This document shows, piece after piece, positions 53,161 through 62,772 of a DNA stretch of 64,000 bases. Each line of letters opens with the position of its first letter. Position 1 is the stretch's first letter. Made by a program: the position numbers and the translations under genes. The stretch is from Oharaeibacter diazotrophicus (GTDB lineage Bacteria > Pseudomonadota > Alphaproteobacteria > Rhizobiales > Pleomorphomonadaceae), in the NCBI RefSeq assembly GCF_004362745.1, contig NZ_SNXY01000006.1, positions 372,001 to 436,000 of the forward strand, written 5' to 3'. The notes under the pieces were generated by a model. It saw only the letters and a program-made list of their open reading frames with translations. It did not search any database and was not told where the DNA came from.

Positions 53161-55458
53161 ATGACGAGTGGGGACGACGCCGTGCGGCGGGCCGACGAGG
53201 ACGTGGCGCTGGATCTCAAGGGGATCCTCGCCGCGATCGGCCGTCGCCTGCCCTTCGTGGTGGCGGTGACCGCCGCCGTCGGGATCGGCACCTTCGCGGG
53301 CCTGCAGATGGTCTCGCCCAAGTTCGAGGCCGAGACCAAGCTCCTGATCGAGAATCGCGAACCGCCGCTCTCGAACAACTCCTCCACGCCGAACGATCGC
53401 ACGGTGGTCGACGCCGAGACGGTGGCGAGCCAGGTGCAACTCCTGACCTCGCGCGACCTCGCGCGCCGCGTCGCGGAGAAGAACCACCTCTCCGACCGCG
53501 CCGAGTTCGACGGCACCGAGCGCGGCGCCCTCGACGGCGTGCTGGCGCTGGTCGGCATCGGCCGCGACAAGATGCGGGTCTCGCCCGAGGAGCGCGTCGT
53601 CGACGCCTTCGTCGAGCGGCTCAAGGTCTATCAGGTCGACGGCTCGCGCGTGATCACCGTACTGTTCCGCTCGACCGACCGCGACCTCGCGGCGACGCTC
53701 GCCAACTCGGTCGCCGAGGAATACCTGACGCTCCAGAGCGAGGCCAAGCGGCGCACCAGCGAGGACCAGACCCGCTGGCTCGGCGAGGAGATCGAGAAGC
53801 TCCGCGTCAAAGTCCGCGACGCCGACGAGGCGGTCGAGAAATACCGCTCGACCCACGACCTCCTCACCGGCAGCAACAACACCTCTGTGTCGCGCCAGCA
53901 GATCACCGACGTCACCAACGCCATCGCCGCTGCGCGCTCCGATCAGGCCGCGGCCGAATCGAAGGCGAAGATCCTCGCCGGGCTCCTCAGGAGCGGCGCC
54001 GCCCTCGACGACGCAGCCGACGTGCTCGAGAGCGACACCTTCCGCTCGCTGCGCAGCCGCCAGATCGCCCTGCGCGGCCGCCTCTCCGAACTCCTCGTGA
54101 CGCTGCTGCCCGCCCACCCCCAGGTCAAGGCGGTCGAATCGCAGATCGCCGACGTGCGCGCCCAGGAGACCGCCGAGGCCCGCCGCGTCCTGGCGGCCCT
54201 CCAGAACGACGCCAAGGTGGCCGCCGAGCGGATCCGCTCGCTGCAGGACAGCCTCGGCGAGATCAAGGTGACCAGCGCCGCCGACGGCGCCAGCGAGGTC
54301 GAGCTCAAGGCGCTCGAGCGCGACGCCGCCTCGCAGCGCAACATCCTCGACGGCCTGCTCGCCCGCTACCGCGAGGCCAACGCCCGCCAGAACACCGACA
54401 TCCTGCCGGCCGACGCCCGGGTGATCTCCCGCGCGGCGACGCCGGTCGAGGCGGCCTTCCCGAAGGTCGGCTCGCTGACCTTGGTGGCGACGCTCGCCGG
54501 CCTCCTGCTCTCGATCGCCTGGGTGATCGCCGGCGAGTTCCTGTCCGGTCGGGCGCTGGTCCGCGTCGCCGGGCCGGTCGAGCGGCCGCGCGTCGTCGCC
54601 GGCACGCCGGTCGAGCCGGCGCTCCACGACGCCGAACCGGTCGCCAAGGCGCCGCGCCGCCTGCGCGCCGCCGCCCGCGCCGCCGCCGCCGCGGCCGAGG
54701 CCGCACCGGAGCCGGTCGAACCCGCCGCGACCGAAGCGCCCGCCGGCGCCGCGGCCGATTCGGTCGAGCCCGCCGTCGACGCGCGCCTCGCCCGCTTCCG
54801 GGCCCGCGTCAGCGCCGCCGCGGCCGCGGCCGAGGCCGAGGAGGACGTCGCCGCACCGGTGGCCGAAGTCGTTCCCGAGCCGGTTGCCGAGACCCCGCTG
54901 CCGTTGGTGCCGCTCGACGGCCTCCACGCGCTGCTGATCGGCGACGGCGCCAGCCGCGTCGCGGTGATGGGCGTCGGTTCCGCCGTCGCGGTCGAACGCG
55001 TCATCGACGGCATGTCCCGGCTCGCCACCGTCGAGGGCACCCGCGTCGTCGTGGTCGACACCGTGGCCTCGCACGTCGGCATCGGCGGCGCCGGCCTCTA
55101 CGACCTCCTGACCGGGTCGGCCGACTTCTCCGACATCATCCGCCGCAACCCGCAGACCCGCGCCCACGAGATCGGCGTCGGCTCCGAGGTGCTGGCGACC
55201 GAGACCTGGGCGAGCGCCGACATCGAGACCATGCTCGACGCGCTCGAGCACACCTACGACCTCGTCGTGATCGACCTCGGCCCGATGGACGCCGACGGCG
55301 CCCGCTTCCGCCTCGTCTCGGCGGCCGACCACGCCATCCTGGTCGGCGAGCCCGCCGACCCGCACACCCGCCGCGCCCACGACATGCTGCGCCGGCACGG
55401 CGTCGAGCGCCTGTCGGTGGTGGCCGCGCCGGAGTTCGACGTCGACGCGGTGGCGTGA
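53161..55458 (+). CDS. Exopolysaccharide chain-length/transport protein with degenerate BY-kinase domain
   Basis: The 765-residue inner-membrane protein has a Wzz domain with two membrane segments (about residues 27-50 and 435-455) flanking a long periplasmic coiled-coil region that includes the GNVR-like HPQVKAVESQI. An Ala/Pro/Glu-rich linker (about 470-575) leads to a cytosolic domain. That domain has the shape of bacterial tyrosine kinases (VVVVDTVASHVGIGGAGLYD, LVVIDLGPMDADGARF) but lacks a GK(S/T) Walker A and a C-terminal Tyr cluster. It is probably a non-catalytic co-polymerase. AAGG precedes the ATG at 53161; another ATG 12 codons upstream exists. Confidence 0.88.
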   Translation: MTSGDDAVRRADEDVALDLKGILAAIGRRLPFVVAVTAAVGIGTFAGLQMVSPKFEAETKLLIENREPPLSNNSSTPNDRTVVDAETVASQVQLLTSRDLARRVAEKNHLSDRAEFDGTERGALDGVLALVGIGRDKMRVSPEERVVDAFVERLKVYQVDGSRVITVLFRSTDRDLAATLANSVAEEYLTLQSEAKRRTSEDQTRWLGEEIEKLRVKVRDADEAVEKYRSTHDLLTGSNNTSVSRQQITDVTNAIAAARSDQAAAESKAKILAGLLRSGAALDDAADVLESDTFRSLRSRQIALRGRLSELLVTLLPAHPQVKAVESQIADVRAQETAEARRVLAALQNDAKVAAERIRSLQDSLGEIKVTSAADGASEVELKALERDAASQRNILDGLLARYREANARQNTDILPADARVISRAATPVEAAFPKVGSLTLVATLAGLLLSIAWVIAGEFLSGRALVRVAGPVERPRVVAGTPVEPALHDAEPVAKAPRRLRAAARAAAAAAEAAPEPVEPAATEAPAGAAADSVEPAVDARLARFRARVSAAAAAAEAEEDVAAPVAEVVPEPVAETPLPLVPLDGLHALLIGDGASRVAVMGVGSAVAVERVIDGMSRLATVEGTRVVVVDTVASHVGIGGAGLYDLLTGSADFSDIIRRNPQTRAHEIGVGSEVLATETWASADIETMLDALEHTYDLVVIDLGPMDADGARFRLVSAADHAILVGEPADPHTRRAHDMLRRHGVERLSVVAAPEFDVDAVA

Positions 55459-55506
55459 CGCCGGGGCCATCTTCCGGGATGGTGGAAGGTTCGGGGCGAG
55501 AGGATC

Positions 55507-56721
55507 TCAGTCCTCGCCGCCGCCGGCCTCTTCGCCCTCCGTGCGGCGGCGCAGGACGCGGCGGGCGAGCTTGAGCAGGGCGGGGCGGGCGACGACGTAG
55601 TCGCGCAGCCGGCGCCGGGCGTCGAAGGCGAGCGCGGCGGCGGTGCCGGGCGCGGTCAGCGGCACCATGGTGTCGACCAGCGCGACCTCGTGGTCGGCCC
55701 AGGAGCGCTTGTAGCGGGCGTCGCCGACGCCGAAGTCGAACACCTGTTCGCCGCGCGCGCAGCAATCCTCGATCACGTGGTAGAGCAGCACCTCGCCGGG
55801 CGAGGTGCGGGCGTATTCGTCGAGGGCGAAGGAGTTCATCACCAGATAGACCGTGCCCGCGAAGGCGACGGCGATCGCGGTGGCGCGCCGCCCGCCGGCG
55901 ATCTCGAGGGTCCAGAGCTGGGTCGACGGCGTGCCGTCCGGACCGGTGGCGGCGAGCACGTCGCGGAAGAAGTCGCGCGTCTTCGGGCAGCTGAAGACGT
56001 CCGGGATGCCCTGCTGTTCGAAGCGGGCGGCCTTCTGCGCGAAGAATGTCTCGAGGATCGCCGACGCCTCGGCGCAGTCCTCGGCGCGGCGAACGGTGAA
56101 GCCGCCGACGTCGGCGAGCGCCTTGCGCCGCGAGCGTACCTTGCCGCGCTTCTTGCCGCCCTTGTGGCGCGACAGCACCGCCTCGAAGCCGCCGGCGAGG
56201 TCGACGGCGTAGGCCATGTGCGGGGCGGGTCGGACCCAGCCGGCGGCGAAGGGATTGTCGCGGCCGGCGAAGCGCGCCGGCTGGGCGCGCAGCGCGACGA
56301 GGTCGACGTCGGCCTCGGCCGCGAGCCCGGTCCAGACCGCGGCGACGTCGTCGGCCGTGAGGCGCTGCCAGAGGCCCGGGTCGAACAGGCCGACGTTGGT
56401 GTTGGCGTGGCTGCCGCCCGGAAAGCCGGCGACGCGGACCGGGCCGGCCCGGCCGAGCGCCAGCGGCAGCACGAAGGCCTCGCCGCGGGCGGTCTCGCCG
56501 ACCACGATCAGCGGCCGGGCGCGCTCGGAGGCGGCGAGATGGCGGAACCAGGGTTCGACGAAGCCGCGGGCCTGGAACGGCGAACCGACACCGACGGCGG
56601 CGAGACGGTCCCACAGCGGCGCGACGGCGGCGATGTCGCGCACCACCCGCACCGCGATCCGGTCCGGGTCGGCCGCCGCGCCGACCGCGGTCGTCGGCAT
56701 GGCGCTCATGGCGATGTCCAT
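55507..56721 (-). CDS. GNAT family acetyltransferase (CelD/BcsL-like)
   Basis: The 404-residue protein resembles CelD/BcsL-type proteins, with a tandem GNAT (FemAB-like) architecture. Marks include FQARGFVEPWFRHLAASERA, the basic HKGGKKRGKVRSRRKALAD, and the C-terminal DEYARTSPGEVLLYHVIEDC with FDFGVGDARYKRSWADHE. In polysaccharide clusters these proteins are thought to acylate the polymer or its precursors. It converges with the chain-length gene, with 48 bases between the stops. Confidence 0.87.
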   Translation of the reverse strand: MDIAMSAMPTTAVGAAADPDRIAVRVVRDIAAVAPLWDRLAAVGVGSPFQARGFVEPWFRHLAASERARPLIVVGETARGEAFVLPLALGRAGPVRVAGFPGGSHANTNVGLFDPGLWQRLTADDVAAVWTGLAAEADVDLVALRAQPARFAGRDNPFAAGWVRPAPHMAYAVDLAGGFEAVLSRHKGGKKRGKVRSRRKALADVGGFTVRRAEDCAEASAILETFFAQKAARFEQQGIPDVFSCPKTRDFFRDVLAATGPDGTPSTQLWTLEIAGGRRATAIAVAFAGTVYLVMNSFALDEYARTSPGEVLLYHVIEDCCARGEQVFDFGVGDARYKRSWADHEVALVDTMVPLTAPGTAAALAFDARRRLRDYVVARPALLKLARRVLRRRTEGEEAGGGED

Positions 56722-56773
56722 CTGTCCCCCGGCTCACGGTTCCGTCGTGGCGGGGACGCTAACAAATCGGACT

Positions 56774-57001
56774 TTACGAACGGTTGCGCAACTCGCCCGG
56801 GCGCGGGCGCACCATCCAGGTGACGATCACGCCGGCGGGCAGCACCCAGATCAGCCCGGCGATCACGTAGTAGGCGCCCTGGGCGAGGCCGGAGGCGCCG
56901 TAGAGCAGGCGGTCGCCGACCGCCGCCGCGAACAGGCAGTAGATCGGGATGAAGATCATGAGGACGATCGTCCCGATCAGCTTGCGCAGGCGGATGGGCA
57001 A
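56774..57001 (-). CDS. DUF2842 small membrane protein
   Basis: The 75-residue product opens PIRLRKLIGTIVLMIF, has two membrane segments (about residues 9-28 and 42-63) and ends in a polar tail. It matches DUF2842, a small inner-membrane family seen next to ctaA in alphaproteobacteria, function unknown. No ATG fits; TTG at 57001 starts the conserved sequence, with GGAG upstream. It diverges from ctaA. Confidence 0.8.
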   Translation of the reverse strand: MPIRLRKLIGTIVLMIFIPIYCLFAAAVGDRLLYGASGLAQGAYYVIAGLIWVLPAGVIVTWMVRPRPGELRNRS

Positions 57002-57185
57002 GGGCGGTGCTCCGTGGGCGGACCGGTTCGGACGGACCGGGGAAGGCGTGCGGGTCGCGGCGACGACGACCCTCGACGCGCCCCGGCGATCGGTTATGTA
57101 TGTCAGCCGTCGACCGCCGTGAAGCGCCTCCCTCGGCGGGAGGCCGCGAGGCGCGGCCCATTCCCGCGAGAGTACAATCGCCGCC

Positions 57186-58265
57186 ATGTCCTCCGTCACC
57201 GCCCTCCGCGCCCCGGCCCCGGTGCCGGCCGTCCACCACCGCCGCGGCGAGGCGGCCGTCCGGGCCTGGCTCTGGGTCGTCGCCGTGATGATCATCGGCA
57301 TGGTCGTGGTCGGCGGCGCGACGCGGCTGACGCAGTCGGGCCTGTCGATCACCGAGTGGAAGCCGATCCACGGCGTGATCCCGCCGCTGAGCGCCGCGGA
57401 ATGGGCCGAGGAGTTCGCCAAGTACCAGCGCATACCCGAGTACCGAGAGATCAACCGGGGCATGAGCCTGGACGACTTCAAGTTCATCTTCTGGTGGGAG
57501 TGGAGCCACCGTCTGCTCGGCCGGGTGATCGGCGTCGTCTTCCTGGTGCCCTTCGTCGCCTTTGCCGCCGCCGGCTGGATCCGCCGCGACATGCTGCCCC
57601 GGATCGGCGCGCTGTTCCTGCTCGGTGGCCTGCAGGGCGCGGTCGGCTGGTGGATGGTGGCGAGCGGCCTCGTCGAGCGCACCGACGTCAGCCAGTACCG
57701 CCTCGCTACCCACCTGACGCTGGCCTGCTTCATCCTGGTCGCGACGGTGTGGACCGCCGAGAGCCTGCGCGCCGAGCGCTCGCGCCTTGCCGAGATCCCG
57801 CGCCTCGTCGGCTGGAGCAAGCTGCTGGTGGTCGCGGTGCTGGTGCAGATCTTCCTCGGCGGCCTCGTCGCCGGCCTCGACGCCGGCTACGTCTACAACA
57901 CGTGGCCGCTGATGGAGGGTCGGCTGGTGCCGGACGGCCTGTGGTTCCTGTCGCCGTGGTGGCTCAATTTCTTCGAGAATCACCTGACGGTGCAGTTCGT
58001 GCACCGCTGCGGCGCCTACCTCGTGCTGGCTCTCGCCGTCGTCCACGCCCTCGACGCTCGCCGCGAGGCACTCGACCCGGCCACCGAGCGCCGGGCGCTC
58101 CTGGTGGCGGCGCTGGTGTCGGCGCAGGCCGCCGTCGGCGTCGCGACGCTGCTCGCCGTTGTGCCGCTGTCGCTCGGGCTCGCGCACCAGTTCATGGCGG
58201 TCGTGGTGCTGACCGCCGCCACCGTCCACGCCCGCCGCACCGCCGACGGCGGGCGGACGGGGTGA
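57186..58265 (+). CDS. ctaA: Heme A synthase CtaA
   Basis: CtaA oxidises the C8 methyl of heme O to give heme A for cytochrome oxidase. The 359-residue integral membrane protein has about eight helices in two related four-helix halves. Conserved His residues are in [28 protein letters not shown] and LAHQFMAV, and the N-terminal [18 protein letters not shown] is diagnostic. It has the long alphaproteobacterial type, without the Cys pair of Bacillus. It ends at a strong bidirectional terminator. Confidence 0.97.
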   Translation: MSSVTALRAPAPVPAVHHRRGEAAVRAWLWVVAVMIIGMVVVGGATRLTQSGLSITEWKPIHGVIPPLSAAEWAEEFAKYQRIPEYREINRGMSLDDFKFIFWWEWSHRLLGRVIGVVFLVPFVAFAAAGWIRRDMLPRIGALFLLGGLQGAVGWWMVASGLVERTDVSQYRLATHLTLACFILVATVWTAESLRAERSRLAEIPRLVGWSKLLVVAVLVQIFLGGLVAGLDAGYVYNTWPLMEGRLVPDGLWFLSPWWLNFFENHLTVQFVHRCGAYLVLALAVVHALDARREALDPATERRALLVAALVSAQAAVGVATLLAVVPLSLGLAHQFMAVVVLTAATVHARRTADGGRTG

Positions 58266-58271
58266 GGGCGA

Positions 58272-58302
58272 AACGGCCGCCGCGGTTGCCGCGGCGGCCG
58301 TT
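58272..58302. terminator. Bidirectional terminator between ctaA and the sulfhydrylase gene
   Basis: AACGGCCGCCGCGG (58272-58285) and CCGCGGCGGCCGTT (58289-58302) form a perfect fourteen-pair stem with a TTG loop. It lies seven bases after the ctaA stop and 19 bases from the end of the convergent sulfhydrylase gene. Confidence 0.85.
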
Positions 58303-58321
58303 CGATTCGGATCCGATCCGG

Positions 58322-59608
58322 TCAGTCGAGCTTGTCGAGGGCCTGGGCGAGGTCGGCGACGATGTCGGCGGGGTCCTCGATGCCGACGGAGATGCGCACC
58401 ACGTCCGGACCGGCGCCGGCGGCGACCTTATGGGCGTCGGTCAGCTGGCGGTGCGTGGTCGAGGCCGGGTGGATGATCAGCGAGCGGGTGTCGCCGACGT
58501 TGGCGAGGTGCGAGAACAATTCGACGTTCTTCACCAGCGAGACGCCGGCGTCGTAGCCGCCGTCGACGCCGAAGGTGAACACCGCGCCGGCGCCCTTCGG
58601 GGCGTAGCGCTGCTGCAGGCCGTGGTAGCGGTCGCCGGGCAGGCCGGCGTAGGACACCCACTTCACCCGGGGATGGCCGGCGAGGAATTCGGCGGCCGCC
58701 TTGGCGTTGTCGGAGTGGCGCTGCATGCGCAGCGGCAGCGTCTCGATGCCGGTCAGGATCAGGAAGGCGTTGAACGGCGAGATCGCCGGCCCGAGGTCGC
58801 GCAGGCCGAGCACGCGCGCGGCGATCGCGAAGGCGAAGTTGCCGAAGGTCTCGTGGATGACGAGGCCGGCGTATTCGGGCCGCGGCTCCGACAGCATCGG
58901 GTAGCGCCCGTCGCGCGACCAGTCGAACGAGCCGCCGTCGACGATGATGCCGCCGATCGAATTGCCGTGGCCGCCGAGGAACTTGGTGGCCGAGTGCACG
59001 ACGATGTCGGCGCCGTGCTCGATCGGCCGGCACAGATACGGCGAGGCGAGGGTGTTGTCGACGATCAGCGGCACCTGGGCGCGCTTGGCGACCTGGGCGA
59101 TCGCCGCGATGTCGGTGACGACGCCGCCCGGGTTGGCGATCGATTCGATGAAGATCGCCTTGGTCTTCGGCGTCACCGCCCGCTCGAAGCTTCCGACGTC
59201 GTCCGGGTCGGCCCAGACCACGTTCCAGCCGAAGCTCTTGAACGAGTTGTTGAACTGGTTGATCGAGCCGCCGTAGAGCTTGCGCGAGGCGATGAACTCG
59301 TCACCCGGCTTCAGGAGGGTGTGGAACACCAGCATCTGCGCGGCGTGGCCCGAGGCGACCGCGAGCGCGGCGGTGCCGCCCTCGAGCGCGGCGACGCGCT
59401 CCTCGAGCACGGCCTGGGTCGGGTTGGTGATGCGGGTGTAGATGTTGCCGAAGGCCTGCAGGCCGAACAGCGAGGCAGCGTGGTCGACGTCCTCGAACAC
59501 GAAGGACGTGGTCTGGTAGATCGGCGTCGCGCGCGCCCCGGTGGTCGGGTCGGGCTTGGCGCCGGCGTGTACCGCGAGCGTCGCGAATCCGGGCGTGTGG
59601 TCGGTCAT
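58322..59608 (-). CDS. O-acetylhomoserine aminocarboxypropyltransferase
   Basis: The 428-residue PLP enzyme makes homocysteine (or methionine) from O-acetylhomoserine and sulfide (or methanethiol). It belongs to the Cys/Met metabolism PLP family: [53 protein letters not shown], and the Schiff-base Lys in [14 protein letters not shown]. The [10 protein letters not shown] and [17 protein letters not shown] segments fit the MetY type. No SAM-II riboswitch was recognised upstream. It is alone on its strand with the CoA-binding gene 140 bases upstream. Confidence 0.95.
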   Translation of the reverse strand: MTDHTPGFATLAVHAGAKPDPTTGARATPIYQTTSFVFEDVDHAASLFGLQAFGNIYTRITNPTQAVLEERVAALEGGTAALAVASGHAAQMLVFHTLLKPGDEFIASRKLYGGSINQFNNSFKSFGWNVVWADPDDVGSFERAVTPKTKAIFIESIANPGGVVTDIAAIAQVAKRAQVPLIVDNTLASPYLCRPIEHGADIVVHSATKFLGGHGNSIGGIIVDGGSFDWSRDGRYPMLSEPRPEYAGLVIHETFGNFAFAIAARVLGLRDLGPAISPFNAFLILTGIETLPLRMQRHSDNAKAAAEFLAGHPRVKWVSYAGLPGDRYHGLQQRYAPKGAGAVFTFGVDGGYDAGVSLVKNVELFSHLANVGDTRSLIIHPASTTHRQLTDAHKVAAGAGPDVVRISVGIEDPADIVADLAQALDKLD

Positions 59609-59748
59609 GGATCTCTCCTCCCCTCGTCGTGCTTCTTGCGGGGGTGCCGATTAGAAGCAGGTCGGCGCGGCGGCGGAAAGCTCGTTCGTTCCATGACGGC
59701 CACGGACGGGAGAACGGATTTGCGTCCGCCCGTCCGGTGTCGCCCGGA

Positions 59749-60177
59749 TCAGAGGCCGAGGCGGGGGATCTCGATCGCCGGGCAGCGGTCCATCACCACC
59801 TTCACGCCCTCGGCCTCGGCGCGGGCCGCCGCGGCGGTGTCGACGACGCCGAGCTGCATCCACACCGCCTTCGGCCGGGCGGGGAGGGCGAGCGCCTCGT
59901 CGACCACGCCGCCGGCGGCGTCGGAGGCCCGGAAGATGTCGACGAGGTCGATCGGGCCGGGCACGTCGGCGAGGCTGCCGTAGACGGTGGCGCCGTGAAT
60001 CGTCTTGCCGGCGAGGCCCGGGTTGACCGGGTGCACCGTGAAGCCGCGCGACAACAGGAAGGCCAGCACCCGGTTCGACGGGCGGTCGGCGTTGGCGCTC
60101 GCGCCGACGAGGGCGATGGTGCGGGTGGCGCCGAGGATGGCGCGGATGTCGTCGTCGCTCTTGCCGTCGATCGCCAT
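59749..60177 (-). CDS. CoA-binding domain protein (YccU-like)
   Basis: The 142-residue protein is a single CoA-binding (Rossmann) domain: TIALVGASANADRPSNRVLA, FTVHPVNPGLAGKTIHGATV and VDIFRASDAAGGVVDEAL. It is like Escherichia coli YccU; the function is unknown. The VOC gene upstream ends nine bases before its start, so they form one unit. Confidence 0.92.
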   Translation of the reverse strand: MAIDGKSDDDIRAILGATRTIALVGASANADRPSNRVLAFLLSRGFTVHPVNPGLAGKTIHGATVYGSLADVPGPIDLVDIFRASDAAGGVVDEALALPARPKAVWMQLGVVDTAAAARAEAEGVKVVMDRCPAIEIPRLGL

Positions 60178-60186
60178 GGTGTCCTC

Positions 60187-60621
60187 CTACTCGAGTTGCA
60201 GGTTGCCGGCGTCGTCCATCGGGAAGAACGGATTGTGGGCGACTTCCCAGAGATGGTTGTCCGGATCGGCGAAGTAACCGGAGTAGCCGCCCCAGAACGC
60301 CTTCTGGCCGGGCTTCACCAGCTTGGCCCCGCAGGCGACCGCGTGGGCGAGGCAGGCGTCGACCTCGGCCGGCGATTCGAGGTTCTGCGCCAGCGTCACG
60401 CCCGAGAAGCCCGGCGCGTCGGGCTCGACGCGGGCATCCTCGGCGAGGAGATGGCGCGGATAGAGCGCGAGGACCACCCCCGAGAGCTGGAAGAACGCGA
60501 CGTCGGCCTGCGACGCCTTGGCCGGCACGAGGCCGAGACGCTCGTAGAAGGCGCGCGCCCGCCGGATGTCGGCGACGCCGAGGGTGACGATGCTGAGGCG
60601 CGACTTGAAGGGGGAGGACAC
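60187..60621 (-). CDS. VOC family protein
   Basis: The 144-residue protein has a glyoxalase/bleomycin-resistance fold: SRLSIVTLGVADIRRARAFY at the N-terminus and GYSGYFADPDNHLWEVAHNP with a metal-type Glu near the C-terminus. The function is unknown. The start is taken as GTG at 60621, with GGAG nine bases upstream; a TTG three codons earlier is an alternative. Confidence 0.82.
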   Translation of the reverse strand: MSSPFKSRLSIVTLGVADIRRARAFYERLGLVPAKASQADVAFFQLSGVVLALYPRHLLAEDARVEPDAPGFSGVTLAQNLESPAEVDACLAHAVACGAKLVKPGQKAFWGGYSGYFADPDNHLWEVAHNPFFPMDDAGNLQLE

Positions 60622-60769
60622 CTTGACCAACTCCGATCGACGAAAGTTCGACGGCGCACGGTGTGGCCGGGATTCGCGGCGGCATGATAGCAGGAGCCGT
60701 CCCGACCGGGCCGCCGGGAGGGTGTCCTTTGGTAGGGTCCGGCGTCCATCGCCGGGGAGGAACGAGCCG

Positions 60770-61213
60770 ATGCACCATCCGAAGATGACCGCCGCGGACC
60801 TCAACGCCTTCCTCGAGCGCGACTTTCCCGAGCTGAACGCGACGCGGCGCGCCTACGTCGTCACCGAGATCGGGCACCGCAGCGCCGCCGTCACGCTCGA
60901 CGCCGGCCCGGAGATGCTGCGGCCCGGCGGCACCGTCTCGGGGCCGACCCTGATGACGCTGGCCGACATCGCCGCCTGGGTGGTGATCCTCGGCCACGTC
61001 GGTCCGGTCGGGCTCACGGTCACGACCCACCTCTCGATCGACTTCCTGCTGAAGCCGCAGCCGGGCCTGCTGGTCGGCCGTTCGCGGCTCCTGAAGCTCG
61101 GCAAGCGCCTCGCCGTCGCCGCCGTCGAGATCGGCGACGAGGCCGGCGCGTCGGTCTACGCCCACGCCTCCGCGACCTATTCGATCCCGCCCGGCGCGGT
61201 CGGCGGCGCCTGA
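60770..61213 (+). CDS. PaaI family hotdog thioesterase
   Basis: The 147-residue hotdog-fold protein has GTVSGPTLMTLADIAAWVVI, containing the conserved Asp of the PaaI branch on the long central helix, and the strand VTTHLSIDFLLKPQPG. It would hydrolyse an acyl-CoA. GGGGAGGAA lies nine bases upstream of the ATG. It diverges from the VOC gene and is followed 123 bases later by fabG. Confidence 0.9.
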   Translation: MHHPKMTAADLNAFLERDFPELNATRRAYVVTEIGHRSAAVTLDAGPEMLRPGGTVSGPTLMTLADIAAWVVILGHVGPVGLTVTTHLSIDFLLKPQPGLLVGRSRLLKLGKRLAVAAVEIGDEAGASVYAHASATYSIPPGAVGGA

Positions 61214-61336
61214 TCCGCCGCCGCCCCGCATGGCGGCGCCCCGCCCCGCGCGCTTGACAGACGGGCGCCGGCGTGGTGTCAGGCGCCGCGAAACCACATT
61301 CGGCGGCCCGCTCGGCTGCCACCTCGGAGCGTGACG

Positions 61337-62074
61337 ATGTTCGATCTCGGCGGCCTGTCGGCCCTGGTCACCGGTGCGAGCGGCGGCATCGGCGGTGCGG
61401 TGGCCCGCGCCCTGCACGCCCACGGCGCCAAGGTGGCGCTCGCCGGAACCCGCGCCGCGGCGCTCGAGACGCTCGCGGCCGAACTCGGCGAGCGCGCCGT
61501 CGTCGTCACCGGCAACCTCGCCGACCGCGCCGATTGCGACCGCCTGTTCGCCGACGCCGAGGCCGCGCTCGGTCAGGTCGACATCCTGGTCAACAACGCC
61601 GGCATCACCCGCGACGGCCTCGCCATGCGGATGAAGGACGAGGACTGGGACGCGGTGATCGAGGTCAACCTCACCGCCGGCTTCCGCCTGACCCGCGCCG
61701 CGCTGAAGGGCATGATGAAGCGCCGCTTCGGCCGCATCGTCGGCATCACCTCGGTGGTCGGGCTCACCGGCAACGCCGGGCAGGCCAACTACGCCGCCGC
61801 CAAGGCCGGCATGATCGGCATGACCAAGGCGATCGCCCAGGAAGTGGCGAGCCGCGGCATCACCGCCAACTGCATCGCGCCGGGCTTCGTGGAGACGGCG
61901 ATGACCGACGCGCTGAACGACAAGCAGCGCGAGGCCGCCCTCGGCCAGATCCCGCTCGGCCGGCTCGGAACCGCCGACGAGATCGCCGCCGCGGCGGTCT
62001 ACCTCGCCAGCCGCGAGGCCTCCTACATCACCGGCGACACCATCAACGTCAGTGGCGGCATCGCCATGGTCTGA
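61337..62074 (+). CDS. fabG: 3-oxoacyl-ACP reductase FabG
   Basis: FabG reduces 3-oxoacyl-ACP with NADPH in fatty-acid elongation. The 245-residue short-chain dehydrogenase has TGASGGIGG (12-20), NNAG (86-89), Ser139, Tyr152 and Lys156 (YAAAK), and VSGGIAMV at the end. The ATG at 61337 matches the usual MFDL opening and has GGAG seven bases upstream; a GTG two codons earlier is in frame. acpP and fabF follow. fabD, which usually precedes fabG in this group, is absent here. Confidence 0.96.
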   Translation: MFDLGGLSALVTGASGGIGGAVARALHAHGAKVALAGTRAAALETLAAELGERAVVVTGNLADRADCDRLFADAEAALGQVDILVNNAGITRDGLAMRMKDEDWDAVIEVNLTAGFRLTRAALKGMMKRRFGRIVGITSVVGLTGNAGQANYAAAKAGMIGMTKAIAQEVASRGITANCIAPGFVETAMTDALNDKQREAALGQIPLGRLGTADEIAAAAVYLASREASYITGDTINVSGGIAMV

Positions 62075-62116
62075 CGAGGCTTTTCCGCTTCGGGCACCCA
62101 CCCGCGGCGGGTGCCG

Positions 62117-62134
62117 GCGGCCCGCCCGGGCCGC
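62117..62134 (+). terminator. Hairpin between fabG and acpP
   Basis: GCGGCCC and GGGCCGC form a perfect seven-pair stem around GCCC, 42 bases after the fabG stop. A second imperfect hairpin (GGCACCC/GGGTGCC, 62093-62115) lies just before it. No T run follows, so it may be an attenuator or RNA stabiliser. Confidence 0.45.
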
Positions 62135-62324
62135 TGGCAATGACGGGCGAAGTATGTTACCAAGCGCGCGATCTGAAAGGGAAACGTCAGCGGATCCGCG
62201 TGCCGCGTAACCGGGTCGCACCGATGTCCGCGGTCTCTCCGGCAAGGCTCTCGCCGACCGGTCGGGCCCCGCGGACATCCCCAATCGGCAAGACACAAGA
62301 CACGTAACACGAGGATCCGTAGAG

Positions 62325-62561
62325 ATGAGCGACATCGCTGAGCGCGTGAAGGGCATCGTGGTCGAGCACCTCGGCGTCGACGCCGACAAGGTTACCCTCG
62401 AAGCGTCCTTCATCGAGGACCTCGGGGCCGATTCGCTCGACACCGTCGAGCTCGTGATGGCCTTCGAGGAAGCCTTCGGCGTCGAGATTCCCGACGATGC
62501 GGCCGAGACCATCCTGACGGTCGGCGACGCCGTCCGCTTCCTGGAGAAGGCGACCGCCTGA
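62325..62561 (+). CDS. acpP: Acyl carrier protein AcpP
   Basis: AcpP carries the growing acyl chain on a phosphopantetheine arm. The 78-residue acidic protein has the attachment Ser37 in [12 protein letters not shown] and the usual alphaproteobacterial opening [19 protein letters not shown]. Its 250-base upstream gap, with hairpins just after fabG, suggests its own promoter, fitting its high demand. fabF follows 211 bases later. Confidence 0.98.
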   Translation: MSDIAERVKGIVVEHLGVDADKVTLEASFIEDLGADSLDTVELVMAFEEAFGVEIPDDAAETILTVGDAVRFLEKATA

Positions 62562-62568
62562 CCCTCGA

Positions 62569-62589
62569 CCGCCCCCTCCGCGGGGGCGG
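62569..62589 (+). terminator. Hairpin after acpP
   Basis: CCGCCCCC (62569-62576) and GGGGGCGG (62582-62589) form an eight-pair stem, seven bases after the acpP stop. There is no T tract directly after it, so it may reduce rather than end read-through into fabF. Confidence 0.55.
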
Positions 62590-62772
62590 GTCCGATCCGC
62601 GGCCCCCTTTCGCCGGGGCGGCGGGTCGACGTCCACGGCCGCACGTTCGAAACGTCGGGGGCGAGTCGTCGCGCCGTACCTGTCAAGGTCGGCGGATCGG
62701 CCGCCCCCGTCGTCGTCAGAGGACCCGGACCGCCCCCGAAAGTGGCGGTCGCCGCAGGGAGGTTTCCGTCGC

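Noticed and set aside
59609-59748. Possible SAM-II riboswitch before the O-acetylhomoserine sulfhydrylase gene
   Set aside because: SAM-II elements are common upstream of such genes in alphaproteobacteria, but the conserved pseudoknot sequences and the GCTAAA-type 3' motif could not be found in the leader.
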